A stretch of 64,000 bases of DNA from Lysinibacillus sp. FSL M8-0337 (GTDB lineage Bacteria; Bacillota; Bacilli; Bacillales_A; Planococcaceae), in contig NZ_CP151996.1 in the NCBI RefSeq assembly GCF_038593855.1, positions 2,976,001-3,040,000 on the forward strand, read 5' to 3'. Under the pieces are notes generated by a model that saw only the letters and a list, made by a program, of their open reading frames with translations, was not told the origin of the DNA and did not search any database. This document shows positions 28,969 through 40,732 of the stretch, piece after piece (within the stretch, counting starts at the first letter, position 1; the number at the start of each line of letters is the position of its first letter). The translations under genes were made by a program, and so were the position numbers.

Positions 28969-30090
28969 TTATTCACCTTGGAATTTTTTCTTGATTTTAT
29001 CAAATAGTGAGCTTCCTTGTTCTTCTGGAATATCACCACTGATTTCTGCAAATTCACGTAGTAATTGTTTTTGTTTCTCTGTTAGTTTTTCTGGTGTTAC
29101 AACTTTAACTGTGACATATTGGTTACCTGTTCCATACCCATGCACATTTTTAACGCCTTTATCTTTTAAGCGGAATTGAGCACCTGATTGTGTGCCTGCA
29201 GGAATACGTAATTTCACTTTTCCATGCACAGTTGGTACCTCAATCTCATCACCTAGTGCAGCTTGAGGGAATGTTAATTTTAATTCGTAGTAGATATCAT
29301 CTCCATCACGTTCAAATTCATTGTGCCCTTGAACACGGAACATAATGTATAGGTCACCAGCTGGACCACCATTAATACCTGGTTCACCTTGACCCGATAC
29401 ACGAATTTGTTGACCGTCATCTACACCTGCTGGAATAGACACTTTAATTTTTTTACGTTTTTGGATTTTACCTTCTCCACGACAAGTTGAACATTTTTCT
29501 TTAATGATTTTACCTGTTCCATGACATGTTGAACAAGTACGACGATTCATCATGCGACCAAAAGGTGTATCGACTGCTTGATTAATTTGCCCAGCACCTT
29601 TACATGTCGAACATGTTTCTGGTGACGTTCCTGGTTTTGCCCCAGAGCCATGACAAGTATCACATGTTTCATCTTTTGGAATCTCGATTTCTGTTTCTTT
29701 CCCGAAAATCGCTTCTTCAAATTTAATATTCATGCGATATTGCAAATCGTCACCTTTGCGTGGTGCATTTGGATCTTGACGTCGTCCACCACCGCCAAAG
29801 AATGAACTGAAAATATCCTCGAAGCCGCCAAAGCCGCCGCCTCCGAAGCCACCGCCGCCAAAGCCTGCATTTGGATCTTCGTGTCCAAATTGGTCATAGC
29901 GCGCTTTTTTCTGATCGTCACTTAGTACTTCGTAAGCCTCAGCAATTTCTTTGAATTTTTCATCTGCACCTGGCTCTTTATTTAAGTCAGGATGGTATTG
30001 CTTTGATAATTTACGATATGCTTTTTTAATATCATCTTTAGAAGCTGATTTCGTTAAACCAAGCACCTCGTAGTAATCGCGTTTCTCCAT
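28969..30090 (-). CDS. dnaJ: Chaperone DnaJ
   Basis: This 373-aa Hsp40 has a J domain (residues 1-70, HPD in [10 protein letters not shown]), a Gly/Phe region (about 75-105), four CxxCxGxG-type zinc repeats ([32 protein letters not shown]) and a C-terminal substrate-binding domain. It stimulates the DnaK ATPase. ATG 30090 is preceded by GCGGAGTG. A hairpin lies in the 230-base gap from dnaK. Confidence 0.98.
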   Translation of the reverse strand: MEKRDYYEVLGLTKSASKDDIKKAYRKLSKQYHPDLNKEPGADEKFKEIAEAYEVLSDDQKKARYDQFGHEDPNAGFGGGGFGGGGFGGFEDIFSSFFGGGGRRQDPNAPRKGDDLQYRMNIKFEEAIFGKETEIEIPKDETCDTCHGSGAKPGTSPETCSTCKGAGQINQAVDTPFGRMMNRRTCSTCHGTGKIIKEKCSTCRGEGKIQKRKKIKVSIPAGVDDGQQIRVSGQGEPGINGGPAGDLYIMFRVQGHNEFERDGDDIYYELKLTFPQAALGDEIEVPTVHGKVKLRIPAGTQSGAQFRLKDKGVKNVHGYGTGNQYVTVKVVTPEKLTEKQKQLLREFAEISGDIPEEQGSSLFDKIKKKFQGE

Positions 30091-30260
30091 GATTCACACT
30101 CCGCTCTTTTTGCATAAAATCTATTGTAACATGCAGTTTAAAAAACTGCTTTAATTTTCGCCATAATTTTCTCATTACTATCATTGTATCTATGATATCT
30201 CTAGCATTATAGAAATGTCACTGATATGCCCATTCTTTTTTCTATAAAGAATAGAAAGAG

Positions 30261-30295
30261 AAAAGCCAAAGCCGCAAGCGGTCTTTGGCTTTTTC
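30261..30295 (-). terminator. Hairpin between dnaK and dnaJ
   Basis: AAGCCAAAG / CTTTGGCTT outer stem and CCGC / GCGG inner stem with one bulge; the minus-strand tail is TTTTCTCTTTC. It probably ends part of the transcripts after dnaK and lowers dnaJ-prmA-rsmE relative to dnaK. Confidence 0.8.
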
Positions 30296-30320
30296 ACTTT
30301 ACTGTGCTGTTGATAATATC

Positions 30321-32198
<1,878 letters not shown>

Positions 32199-32233
32199 TT
32201 AATTAACTAATTATTTTTTGAATAGTGCGATGA

Positions 32234-32803
32234 CTATTCGTTTACAGATACCATAGTTGGGCGTAATACGCGATCTTTTAAAATATACCCTTTTTGAAGC
32301 TCACGTAATACAACACCTTGTTCTTTTTCACTATCTTGTTCTTGCATAACAGCTTGGTGAACATTTGGATCAAATTGCTCTCCTTCAGCTTTTATCACTT
32401 GTAAGCCCTCTTTTTCAGTTGCTTCTAATAGTGAACGGTAGACCATTTCAATACCTTTTACAATTGAGACCGCTTCTTCGGAAGTTGGCTCTATTTGTAA
32501 TGCACGTTCGAAATTATCTAATACCGGCAATAAATCCGATAACAGATTTTGTGCACGATATTTTTCAGCCGCCTCACGATCAAGCTGTGTACGGCGACGT
32601 AAATTGTCAAAGTCTGCACGCAGGCGTAGATGACGATTTTCCTCATCATCTAGCTTTGCTTGTAATTCTGCTAGTTTCGCTTCATACTGCTCTTCAATTG
32701 TTAGTTCTTTCACTTCTGGCGTTTCTGTTTGTTCTACAGTTGCCTCATTTTCAGCTTGTACATTTTCTTGTACAAGGTCTTTGTTTTCTGTTGTTTCAGT
32801 CAC
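32234..32803 (-). CDS. grpE: Nucleotide exchange factor GrpE
   Basis: This 189-aa DnaK partner has an acidic N terminus, a long helix (about 40-100: [20 protein letters not shown]) and a beta domain with [10 protein letters not shown] and [16 protein letters not shown], the family signature. ATG 32803 follows GAGGAGGAT, 17 bases after the hrcA stop. Confidence 0.97.
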   Translation of the reverse strand: MTETTENKDLVQENVQAENEATVEQTETPEVKELTIEEQYEAKLAELQAKLDDEENRHLRLRADFDNLRRRTQLDREAAEKYRAQNLLSDLLPVLDNFERALQIEPTSEEAVSIVKGIEMVYRSLLEATEKEGLQVIKAEGEQFDPNVHQAVMQEQDSEKEQGVVLRELQKGYILKDRVLRPTMVSVNE

Positions 32804-32820
32804 TTAAATCCTCCTCATTA

Positions 32821-33849
32821 TCAATCACTACGATTCTTCGTAAAGGCTTGAGATAAGTCCATGCGCATTACTTCAAGCAAAGCAACAACACGCTTGTAAT
32901 CCATGCGCGTTGGACCAATAATTGCAATGGCCCCCTGTTGATCCTCACCTATTGAATAAGTCGTCGTGATGACACTACAGTTTTCCATTTCTAACTGCTT
33001 ATTTTCCGAGCCTATACGAATATGAATACCCGATTCGTTCGGATGGAAAAGCGACTGCACTTGGCTAGTCGTTTCCATTAAGTCCAAAATCATTCGGACT
33101 TTATTTAAATCGTGGAATTCCGGTTGGTTGAACATATTTGTTTTACCACCATAGAAAATTTTACTTTCCGAATTTTGCATCGTAGCTGAAACGAGCGAAT
33201 GGATAAAATCATCCGCCGATCGAACATGTTGCTGCAAGATAGCCAGAATTTCAATTTCCAGCTTTTTATGGATTTCATCTAACGAAACACCGACTAAGCG
33301 GTCATTTAAAATGTTCACCATTTTTTCTAGTTCAGCAGCGGTAAAATTAGGTGGTAAACTAAACATGCGGTTCTCAACATGCCCGTTATTCGTTACGATA
33401 ATCGCTACTGCCGCATCGCTTGAGAGTGGCACGATAGAAAAACGCTTTACTCGATGTCTTTGGACATCTGGTCCTAAAAGAATCGATGTATACGATGTCA
33501 GCTCAGATAAAATATTCGCTGATTTTCGGATAATGTGCTCTACTTCTACTAGACGTTCGTTGAAAATCGATTGAATTTGCTGAATATCCCGTGAATTAAT
33601 GCCCTGTGGATTCAACAAATGATCTACATAAAATCTATACCCCTTTTCCGAAGGCACTCGACCAGAGGACGTATGGGTTTTTTCTAAGAACCCTAATTCC
33701 TCTAAATCCGCCATTTCGTTTCTAATAGTGGCTGGACTAAATGTAATCTCTTGTTTTTTTGAGATTTGGCGAGAACCTACCGGCTGTGCAGACATAATGA
33801 AATCGTCTACGATTACTTGCAATATCTGTAATTGCCGATTTGTTAGCAT
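32821..33849 (-). CDS. hrcA: Heat-inducible repressor HrcA
   Basis: This 342-aa repressor of class I heat-shock genes has an N-terminal winged helix (MLTNRQLQIL to SSGRVPSEKGYRFYVDHLL) and a GAF-like/dimerisation part ending at YKRVVALLEVMRMDLSQAF. The start ATG 33849 has AGAGGTGATGATC at proper distance; an ATG at 33870 lies inside the CIRCE and is unlikely. HrcA folds with GroEL help and binds the CIRCE 15 bases upstream, giving autoregulation. Confidence 0.97.
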   Translation of the reverse strand: MLTNRQLQILQVIVDDFIMSAQPVGSRQISKKQEITFSPATIRNEMADLEELGFLEKTHTSSGRVPSEKGYRFYVDHLLNPQGINSRDIQQIQSIFNERLVEVEHIIRKSANILSELTSYTSILLGPDVQRHRVKRFSIVPLSSDAAVAIIVTNNGHVENRMFSLPPNFTAAELEKMVNILNDRLVGVSLDEIHKKLEIEILAILQQHVRSADDFIHSLVSATMQNSESKIFYGGKTNMFNQPEFHDLNKVRMILDLMETTSQVQSLFHPNESGIHIRIGSENKQLEMENCSVITTTYSIGEDQQGAIAIIGPTRMDYKRVVALLEVMRMDLSQAFTKNRSD

Positions 33850-33863
33850 GATCATCACCTCTG

Positions 33864-33890
33864 TTAGCACTCAACTAAGAGGAGTGCTAA
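33864..33890 (-). promoter_or_regulatory. CIRCE operator
   Basis: TTAGCACTC (33864-33872), nine bases, GAGTGCTAA (33882-33890): a perfect match to the HrcA operator. It lies between the promoter and the hrcA binding site, in the 5' UTR. Confidence 0.98.
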
Positions 33891-33900
33891 TACTATTATT

Positions 33901-33929
33901 AAGTTATCAAATCCCACATTTTATGTCAA
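33901..33929 (-). promoter_or_regulatory. SigA promoter of the hrcA operon
   Basis: On the minus strand TTGACA (33929-33924), 17 bases, TAACTT (33906-33901). It sits just upstream of the CIRCE, the standard arrangement. Confidence 0.8.
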
Positions 33930-33938
33930 CGATATCGC

Positions 33939-35084
33939 TCAATCTTCTAGCAAAAATTGTTGAAAAACTTCATTCCCGACAAATCGCCCCTTGCGTGTAA
34001 GCCGAATGCCTACAGCATCATGTGCCAAAAGCCCTTCTGACACTAGCTTATCAATGACATGTCCATAACGGTCCAACATTGACTCATTAAATCTTTCTTC
34101 ATATATATTGTGTGTAATTCCGTCCGTTTTACGCAGCCCTAAAAACATTTGCTCTTCGCGTTGTTCAGTTGCTGTTACAACATGTTCCTGCATGATAGGT
34201 AAGTCCCCAGCATTTACAGCATCCATATATTTTTTTAAAGGACCATAATTTGAATAACGTGTGCCATTCATATAGCCATGTGCACCTGCGCCAAAACCAG
34301 CATATTCATCATTTTCCCAATAAATTTTATTGTGCGTTGAAGTAAAGCCTGCTTTCGCAAAATTGCTGATTTCATATTGCTTAAAACCATGCAATCGCAT
34401 TTCTTGCATTAGCACTTCATACATATCCGCTTCTAAATCTTCCGTTGGTAAGCTCAATTTCCCTTTCGCATACTGATTATAAAAAATTGTTTTTGGTTCT
34501 ACGATAAGAGAGTAAGCTGAGAAATGTGGTAGCTCAAGCGCAAACGCTTTATCTAATGAATCTTTCCATTGCGCCATCGTTTGACCTGGCAAACCATACA
34601 TTAAATCAATGCTTATATTTTGAAAACCGACCTTTTTAGCGAGTGCAATTGTATCGTAGACGTGCGTATTGCTATGTGTGCGACCAATTTTTTTCAATAA
34701 TTCTTGGTTAAATGATTGAACGCCCATACTTAAACGATTGACGCCTCCATTAAACAAAGCACGCATTTTCGCCTCTGATAATTCATCTGGATTCGCCTCT
34801 GATGTAAATTCTGTCACACGATCCATTGGAATATACGTGCGGATCATGTTGAGTAATCTCGTTAATTGTTCTGGAGATAAAGCAGTAGGTGTTCCACCGC
34901 CAAGAAAAATCGTTTCAATTTGTTGAAAATGTTGCGGATATTTTTCCGTAGCAAGCGCCATCTCCTTGCCAAGTGATTCTATATATTCATCAACAGGTTG
35001 ATTTTTAAAGTAAAATTTGTTGAAATCGCAATAATTGCAAATTTGATGACAAAAAGGAATATGAATGTAAACACCTCGTGCCAT
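33939..35084 (-). CDS. hemW: HemW, heme-binding radical SAM protein
   Basis: This 381-aa radical SAM protein, often annotated as coproporphyrinogen III oxidase-like, is thought to act as a heme chaperone. The CHQICNYCDFNKFYF cluster has C-x3-C-x2-C and lacks the extra cysteine of HemN, and GGGTPTALS and the C-terminal HemN domain (RKTDGITHNIYEERF) are present. The start ATG 35084 (MARGVYIHIPF) is chosen by family alignment and the GAAGGG binding site, although the frame is open to 35222. In B. subtilis it follows lepA directly; here 21 kb intervene. Confidence 0.93.
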   Translation of the reverse strand: MARGVYIHIPFCHQICNYCDFNKFYFKNQPVDEYIESLGKEMALATEKYPQHFQQIETIFLGGGTPTALSPEQLTRLLNMIRTYIPMDRVTEFTSEANPDELSEAKMRALFNGGVNRLSMGVQSFNQELLKKIGRTHSNTHVYDTIALAKKVGFQNISIDLMYGLPGQTMAQWKDSLDKAFALELPHFSAYSLIVEPKTIFYNQYAKGKLSLPTEDLEADMYEVLMQEMRLHGFKQYEISNFAKAGFTSTHNKIYWENDEYAGFGAGAHGYMNGTRYSNYGPLKKYMDAVNAGDLPIMQEHVVTATEQREEQMFLGLRKTDGITHNIYEERFNESMLDRYGHVIDKLVSEGLLAHDAVGIRLTRKGRFVGNEVFQQFLLED

Positions 35085-35665
35085 AGCTATCCCTTCTTTC
35101 TTGTTGAGTTTTTCCATTTCTTCATTATAAACAAACGAAATAAAGAACGCTATGAATCCATCCAGATAAATAAAAGAACTGTAAGAACAAGGTAGGATTA
35201 TGTTAATAGAAACCCTTCTCAACTGATAAAAACAAAGACATTTATATTGCTTCTCTTAAGAATCACTTTATAACTGCAAAGTTTAATTCAACAGAAATTG
35301 CCCTGCTTGAATACAAATATTGTCATAGAGATGTGTTGGAATTTGAAATTAATGCTTTATTTAAACGACTTACTATTGACAAAATTTTAAAAATACTTTA
35401 GAATATTTTCTGATTATTTCGCTTATTCTGACAAATAAACGGAGTTGCAATAACTTAGTACTGTTATATCTCCATTCAATACTAGATTTAATGACTTCTG
35501 TATTTTAAGAAATAAATTTCCCTCCAGTCCAATATTTCTAAACAATAAACACATCTTAGCGTTATATAATCTACAATATTTCGCTGTCCAAAACAGTATA
35601 TAGTTATAGAGAATTTCGTCACTATGTCAGTATAAGAAGTACTACATAGGGAGGAATATTGAAGT
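35085..35665. other. AT-rich spacer upstream of hemW and of a secreted-protein gene
   Basis: About 580 bases with no supported gene; it is the left edge of the accessory region. It should hold divergent promoters for hemW and the plus-strand gene. No repeat or att-like sequence could be made out. Confidence 0.4.
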
Positions 35666-36316
35666 ATGAAACGTATTATTATCGGTATTATCGCTCTCGC
35701 TTTATGTGGTGTAGTTAGTGTATTTGTTCCATCAGCTTCCGCAGCGGAGCTTGTTTTATCACAAACACAAAAAGAAAAATACTATCAGCAATATCTGAAT
35801 GATTTACAAGACTTACAAAATCAGTATGTAGGACAAGAAGTTTTAAATGTCACTGTCGCTCACTTTCCATATTTTGAAGAAAACGGATGGATTGAGCCTT
35901 CCCAATTCAAAACCATATTAAACGAAGTAATGACAAGTAAAATCGTTTCAATGGAAAATTCCACCTCAAATATCCGTGCGCGAAAAATTGTTACAAGTAT
36001 CACAAAATCATTTAATGTAATAAACACAACAGGACACATTATAGGAAGAATCAATGCAACAGTTTCTCCACAATCGGCATACCATAGCGAACGCGATGGT
36101 ATGGTGCTCACAAGTCCAGGAACTATTACAACTGCTAAAGGATGGGGTTCAGGTTCTTGGAGCCAAACTTACGCGGGTGTATCGCAATGGCCTCAAGGTC
36201 AACCCTATACTTACTTTGGCTATAGCATTGCTGGCAACTACACTTACCAAGGTGTTGTAATCCCAATTTCAGCTAACTTTACGGTAAGCATCTCTAAGAA
36301 CGGTGCATTATATTGA
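35666..36316 (+). CDS. Secreted hypothetical protein
   Basis: This 216-aa protein has a clear signal peptide (IIIGIIALALCGVVSVF, then SASA-AE). After it is a helical region (about 30-75) and a C-terminal, Gly/Ser/Tyr-rich, probably beta region (GTITTAKGWGSGSWSQTYAG). I do not recognise the family. ATG 35666 follows AGGGAGGAA. It stands alone and has its own terminator, so it is probably an independently expressed extracellular protein. Confidence 0.7.
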   Translation: MKRIIIGIIALALCGVVSVFVPSASAAELVLSQTQKEKYYQQYLNDLQDLQNQYVGQEVLNVTVAHFPYFEENGWIEPSQFKTILNEVMTSKIVSMENSTSNIRARKIVTSITKSFNVINTTGHIIGRINATVSPQSAYHSERDGMVLTSPGTITTAKGWGSGSWSQTYAGVSQWPQGQPYTYFGYSIAGNYTYQGVVIPISANFTVSISKNGALY

Positions 36317-36330
36317 ATGAAAATATATTC

Positions 36331-36360
36331 AACATGACGGTATTAAGCCGTCTTGTTTTT
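36331..36360 (+). terminator. Terminator of the secreted hypothetical
   Basis: AACA-T-GACGG / CCGTC-T-TGTT (36331-36339 with 36348-36356), then TTTT. Confidence 0.82.
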
Positions 36361-36553
36361 ATAAAAGTGAACTCTCATAACGTCTTTGCAAAAATCAAAA
36401 AAGCAAAAACTAGTATCAAGATACGTACGCAATATATTTTATATAGAAGATAGAACATGACAATTCAGCTAACATGATGACACACCGCTCGTGGAACCTA
36501 TCTTTGAATGGACAGGTTTCATTTGCTTCTACAATAGAGAAACAATTGATCCC

Positions 36554-36599
36554 AAAAAAAATCAAAACTACCATCATCATGTGTAGTTTTGATTTTTTT
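36554..36599 (-). terminator. chrA terminator
   Basis: AAAAAAATCAAAACTAC pairs with GTAGTTTTGATTTTTTT around an 11-base loop, a 17-bp stem with T tracts in both directions, ending 10 bases before the chrA stop codon. Confidence 0.85.
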
Positions 36600-36609
36600 A
36601 TGTTTGCTC

Positions 36610-37800
36610 TTAATAACATAGCAGTCCCACTATTATGCCAAGCAGGACCAGTATATAAGGAGGGACTGCCCAGCGCAAGGATAGCAACAAAAATACAGCC
36701 GCTAAAAGAATATCTAATCCACTTTGAATTGTTTGCGTCACAATTGGATGAATAAAAGCACTAGCTAAAATCCCAACAACCGCTGCATTAGCACCAGCCA
36801 TTGCACCTTTCAAAGCTACATGCCTACTCATAGTGAGCCAAAAAGGCATAGCCCCAACGATTAAAAGAAATGCAGGTAGGAAAATTGCAAACGTCGCAAC
36901 CACTGCTCCTGGCACGCCAGCAATGACCATCCCAATATAAGAGGCAAATGTAAACAATGGACCTGGAACTGCTTGTGTAAGACCATAGCCTGCTATAAAG
37001 TCAGATGCGCTCATTAAGCCACTTTGCACAAACTGCGTTTCGAGTAACGGTAATACTACATGACCGCCACCAAATACGAGGGCCCCTGCTAGATAACATT
37101 TTTCCATAATAGTTAGTAAGTCATCTTTTAACAATGAATTAGCTATTGGTAGAGCAATCATTAATGTGACAAACAATGCTAATAACAAGCCACCTGTTTT
37201 TTTAGAAATGGGTAAATTTTTTTGCGTGGTATCTTCTAAACCGTTCGTTTGCTTAAACAGGCGTGCACCTATTAAAGCTGCCAATGCAATGACAATAACT
37301 TGTGCAAATGGATTTCCCCAAAATTGTAGCGTTATAAGCGCTAAAACTGCTATTATCAAGTGTGCTATGCTAGGAATTAACTTTTTGGACATATCCCAAA
37401 TGGCTTGCGCCACGATGGCAACAGCAACCAATTTCAAGCCATGAATCCAGACCATATCCATCTTTATATGCGAATAAAAATAGGCAAATAGAGTTAATAG
37501 CAATACAGATGGTAACGTAAAACCAAGGAAGGAGGCTAAGCTTCCCAACAGTCCACCACGTAGTAACCCAATGCCCATGCCAACCTGACTCGATGCAGGC
37601 CCAGGGAGAAATTGACTAAGTGCTACTAAGCTACTGTACTCTTTATCTGATAACCATTTTCTTTTTTGCACGTATTCAATTTGAAAAAAGCCTAAATGCG
37701 CTGTTGGACCTCCAAAAGATGTACAACCTAATTTAAAGGAAATAAGAAAAATCTCGAATAACTTTGGCAAACTGTTCACTACTTTCCATGTAATATACAA
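36610..37800 (-). CDS. chrA: Chromate transporter, long-chain ChrA type
   Basis: This 396-aa membrane protein is made of two homologous halves: FKLGCTSFGGPTAHLGFF plus SQFLPGPASSQVGMGIG in the first, and GALVFGGGHVVLPLLETQFV plus GLTQAVPGPLFTFASYIG in the second. This fits the CHR family long-chain form, which exports chromate; other anions are possible. The start is uncertain: TTG 37800 has no good SD, while GTG 37779 is preceded by GGAAAG. It stands alone between terminators. Confidence 0.88.
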   Translation of the reverse strand: MYITWKVVNSLPKLFEIFLISFKLGCTSFGGPTAHLGFFQIEYVQKRKWLSDKEYSSLVALSQFLPGPASSQVGMGIGLLRGGLLGSLASFLGFTLPSVLLLTLFAYFYSHIKMDMVWIHGLKLVAVAIVAQAIWDMSKKLIPSIAHLIIAVLALITLQFWGNPFAQVIVIALAALIGARLFKQTNGLEDTTQKNLPISKKTGGLLLALFVTLMIALPIANSLLKDDLLTIMEKCYLAGALVFGGGHVVLPLLETQFVQSGLMSASDFIAGYGLTQAVPGPLFTFASYIGMVIAGVPGAVVATFAIFLPAFLLIVGAMPFWLTMSRHVALKGAMAGANAAVVGILASAFIHPIVTQTIQSGLDILLAAVFLLLSLRWAVPPYILVLLGIIVGLLCY

Positions 37801-37868
37801 TCATATTACACGGAGATAGGCTCCTAATAGATTAAGATATTGTAAAATTTACTTAAAGCATCGAATAT

Positions 37869-38726
37869 TCAGTTCTCGCGTATTTTGATAGCTGGTCCGC
37901 TTTTAACATCACTTGCAGTAACAGGAATCAGTTTATACGTTTTATCTGTAAGATAGCGTGCATCGAAGCGAATCCCCCACTTTGTATGTTCTTTATTTAA
38001 TGTGTACGAAGAATCTTGACGCCAAGTTTTGCCTGACTCCGATACAATATTAAAATTTAACGATTCATTTGTAGTTTCTTGTGTCTCAACGTATACCGTC
38101 GTTGAAATCGGTGTAGATACAACTTTTTCTACCTTAATTTCCTGACCATCACTAAGCTTGATGGTTTTATTAAGTGCAATTACTTTTCGATCTTCTTGCA
38201 GTTGCTTTTGAGATGCTTCTACCTTAAATGCCCAAGGCTCTGGAATAGGCTTTTCCCAATTCCAATCATTGTAGAGGATATTCAGTTGCAACAGTTCATC
38301 TTGAGGTAAATCACGCATTTTAACACTGCTATATATAGTATAAGTATTTTCTGATTGGGCAATGGTCTGACCACCGTTTCGAACGGTATAATTTTGACCG
38401 TTCACGAGTACTTGCGGAAAGAAAAAAATTTGATAGTCGAAATTTACATCTTTCGCCGGTTCAAAAGTTGCGTTTAACAATAGTTGATTATCATCAACCA
38501 TCACCTCATTTAAAGTCAATTTCCCAAAATCATTTTCAGTTGATTGACCAACTAGTGTTTTATAAGCTGCAAAATCCGACTGATTATCATTAAAAATTGA
38601 AGAGACAACGCGGCTTCCTACCAATAATACACAGGCAACGAATAACATACTTACTACAATGATTACCCATTTACGTTTTCCACTTTTTTCAGGAGACACT
38701 TCATGCACATACGATTCAACTGACAA
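37869..38726 (-). CDS. Membrane-anchored protein, possible DUF4179-like
   Basis: This 285-aa protein has a cytoplasmic head of about 20 residues, one membrane helix (WVIIVVSMLFVACVLLVG) and a long extracellular part with two beta-rich sections (about 55-170 and 185-280). The layout recalls DUF4179/DUF5643 proteins associated with sigma-factor systems, but no sigma gene is next to it and the head lacks a clear zinc motif. The start TTG 38726 is suggested by GGGGGTG; ATG 38753 is the longer choice. The function is unknown. Confidence 0.6.
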   Translation of the reverse strand: MSVESYVHEVSPEKSGKRKWVIIVVSMLFVACVLLVGSRVVSSIFNDNQSDFAAYKTLVGQSTENDFGKLTLNEVMVDDNQLLLNATFEPAKDVNFDYQIFFFPQVLVNGQNYTVRNGGQTIAQSENTYTIYSSVKMRDLPQDELLQLNILYNDWNWEKPIPEPWAFKVEASQKQLQEDRKVIALNKTIKLSDGQEIKVEKVVSTPISTTVYVETQETTNESLNFNIVSESGKTWRQDSSYTLNKEHTKWGIRFDARYLTDKTYKLIPVTASDVKSGPAIKIREN

Positions 38727-38842
38727 AAAAACACCCCCAATCCCTTTCAACATCTATCAACGGGTACTTGCCTATGATTCATTGTAATAACGAGCTAGGC
38801 ATTATATAACTAAATAAGTGCCAGTCACTCACACAATTTAAT

Positions 38843-38902
38843 AAAAATCCACGTAGATTTCTGCGAACTACTTTGTACCCGCAGAAACCGAAGTGGATTT
38901 TT
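38843..38902 (-). terminator. Terminator after the epimerase gene
   Basis: AAAAATCCAC / GTGGATTTTT outer stem with an inner TTTCTGC / GCAGAAA stem, T tract on both strands. Confidence 0.8.
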
Positions 38903-38922
38903 ATACTTTAGGAAAACTGATT

Positions 38923-39858
38923 TTATCTCTTCTTCTTCAAACATAGCAACGTTTGTTGTAAACCTTCCTGATAACTAGTCTGCGGCAGCGTGCCAATTGC
39001 TCTTTCATACTTTGCCCCGCTCAAAATAACAGGCTCCTCTGTTAAATACATCATCTCCTTCATTTCCTTCATAAATGGAGAAAAGAGTGCTAAAATACCA
39101 ATCATTGTGTTGGAAACCGTTCGTACTTTCTTTTTATAGCCTGTAATATCCCGAATTATCCCCATTAATTGTTCTCCTGTAATGGGATGCACAGCTGGCA
39201 CATTCCAATTCTGATTATATGTGTGTGATCGCAATGCCAATTCAACGATTGCTTTAGCTCCATCGACTGTATAGAGAAATTCTCTAGCCACTTGCATATG
39301 CCCAACGAAGTTTGCCTTTTTATTACTAATAACACTTTTTAATGTTTCATATAGAATTGTATTTTCTGCATTGGGCCCATATAAATCAGGCATATGGACG
39401 ATTAATGAAGGCACACTACTAGCCTTCAATTTATTTTCCATTGCTAATCGTATCTTCCCTTTTTTTGTATGAGGTTCTTTGATTGCCTCTTCTGTTACAA
39501 TAGAGGATTGCCTTCCGTATGCGTAAATATTGTCCACTAGTGCAATCTTTGCTTGTTGCGTTTGTGCCACATTGATAATTGTTTGGATACATTGCATATG
39601 TGTTTCTTCCCATTCTTGATAGGGAAAACTAATAGCATGAAACATAACATCAATTCCATCAGATGCCTTCCTTACATGCTCTTCATTAAAGACATCCCCT
39701 GGAAAAATCGACACATTCGGGTAATTTTCAAAAAGCGCTCGCAACTTCTCTTTTCCCCTAGCAAAAGCCACAACTTGTATACCTCTTGCTGCTAATTCAC
39801 TCACAATCGCAAAACCTATTCCACCTGAAGCACCCATGACTAATGCTTTTTTCATCAT
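38923..39858 (-). CDS. NAD-dependent epimerase/dehydratase-like (extended SDR)
   Basis: This 311-aa Rossmann protein begins MMKKALVMGASGGIGFAIVS (the GASGGIG cofactor loop), has the acidic DVF after beta 4 and an atypical active site around DNIYAYGRQSS (Y-x3 pattern rather than classical YxxxK). Family members act on nucleotide sugars or other carbonyl substrates; the substrate here cannot be told. ATG 39858 follows AAAGGAGGA. An 18-bp site shared with the tetR promoter lies directly before the binding site, so it is very likely the TetR target. Confidence 0.82.
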   Translation of the reverse strand: MMKKALVMGASGGIGFAIVSELAARGIQVVAFARGKEKLRALFENYPNVSIFPGDVFNEEHVRKASDGIDVMFHAISFPYQEWEETHMQCIQTIINVAQTQQAKIALVDNIYAYGRQSSIVTEEAIKEPHTKKGKIRLAMENKLKASSVPSLIVHMPDLYGPNAENTILYETLKSVISNKKANFVGHMQVAREFLYTVDGAKAIVELALRSHTYNQNWNVPAVHPITGEQLMGIIRDITGYKKKVRTVSNTMIGILALFSPFMKEMKEMMYLTEEPVILSGAKYERAIGTLPQTSYQEGLQQTLLCLKKKR

Positions 39859-39870
39859 CTATTCCTCCTT

Positions 39871-39888
39871 TTAATTAACCACTGGTCA
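39871..39888 (-). promoter_or_regulatory. Operator of the epimerase gene (TetR site 1)
   Basis: TTAATTAACCACTGGTCA on the plus strand is the exact reverse complement of the site at 40528-40545. The core TGACCA-G-TGGTTA is a near-palindrome, as for TetR family operators. It overlaps the region just before the SD. Confidence 0.75.
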
Positions 39889-39941
39889 ATAAATGTTAAA
39901 AGGAAACTCTAGATTCACCTTCGCATCTAGAGCAACTTAAT

Positions 39942-40511
39942 TTATGCTAATGCTTTAATGAGAAATTTAGCATGAACATCTACCGCCTCTTGCGCTTCAT
40001 CATAGTTCATCACATAATGGTGATAATGTGAAACAAAACCGTGTAATGCAAGAAATGTTGAATGAATATCCGAAATTAACAATGTTTTTGCTGATAAAGC
40101 TTGAACCGATTGCGCAAATTTTTCATAGCAAAGATTAGCAGCCTCTTGCGATAATCCATCAATATGAAGATCTTTCGTCATAAACATCAATTCATATTGG
40201 CTTGGATGGTTTAATCCAAATTTCATAAAGCCAACAAAGACATCGTAAAGTTTGTTTTGATGCTCTCCAGTTCCATTTACAATCTCATCTAACATTTGAT
40301 TTAATTCAGTAAAATACTCACCTATAATGCAATAAAATAATTCCGCTTTATTTTTAAAATGATAGTAAATTGCTCCATGACTACATCCAAGTTCTTTCGC
40401 GATACTACGCATGGAAACTTGATGAAAACCCTTTTCAATAAACTGTTTATGGGCTTCGTCAACAATCATCTTGAGTGTCAATTCTTGTGCTGATGGTTTA
40501 CGTGGCGACAT
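39942..40511 (-). CDS. TetR family transcriptional regulator
   Basis: This 189-aa regulator has a typical TetR HTH (about residues 10-56: HQVSMRSIAKELGCSHGAIY, YHFKNKAELFYCII) and an all-helical ligand domain. ATG 40511 follows AAAGGAGGA. It is upstream of the epimerase gene in the same direction, and each has a copy of the same 18-bp palindromic site, implying autorepression and control of the epimerase. The inducer is unknown. Confidence 0.9.
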   Translation of the reverse strand: MSPRKPSAQELTLKMIVDEAHKQFIEKGFHQVSMRSIAKELGCSHGAIYYHFKNKAELFYCIIGEYFTELNQMLDEIVNGTGEHQNKLYDVFVGFMKFGLNHPSQYELMFMTKDLHIDGLSQEAANLCYEKFAQSVQALSAKTLLISDIHSTFLALHGFVSHYHHYVMNYDEAQEAVDVHAKFLIKALA

Positions 40512-40527
40512 GGAATCCTCCTTTAAC

Positions 40528-40545
40528 TGACCAGTGGTTAATTAA
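40528..40545 (-). promoter_or_regulatory. Operator of tetR (TetR site 2)
   Basis: TGACCAGTGGTTAATTAA, identical but inverted relative to site 1 at 39871-39888, 17 bases upstream of the tetR start. Confidence 0.75.
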
Positions 40546-40687
40546 TAGTATAAAATGTTTTCATTTATTTGGCAAACCTTAATTTTAATACAAATCATTT
40601 TACAGTTCCTCTTCTAAACGTTGTATTAAACAAAACCTCTATTTTCTGACAGTGATTAAATGGTGAAATTTTGCACCGAGAATAATC

Positions 40688-40722
40688 AAAGGATAGCCAA
40701 CACTACTACGTCAGCTATCCTT
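40688..40722 (-). terminator. yqeY terminator
   Basis: AAAGGATAGC / GCTATCCTT around a 16-base loop, 10 bases after the yqeY stop. The minus-strand tail TTTGATTATT is weak. Confidence 0.7.
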
Positions 40723-40732
40723 CAATTTTATA

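Noticed and set aside
32365-32856. 163-residue plus-strand ORF opposite grpE
   Set aside because: A shadow of the grpE gene in the antisense frame, rich in Leu/Gln from antisense codons.
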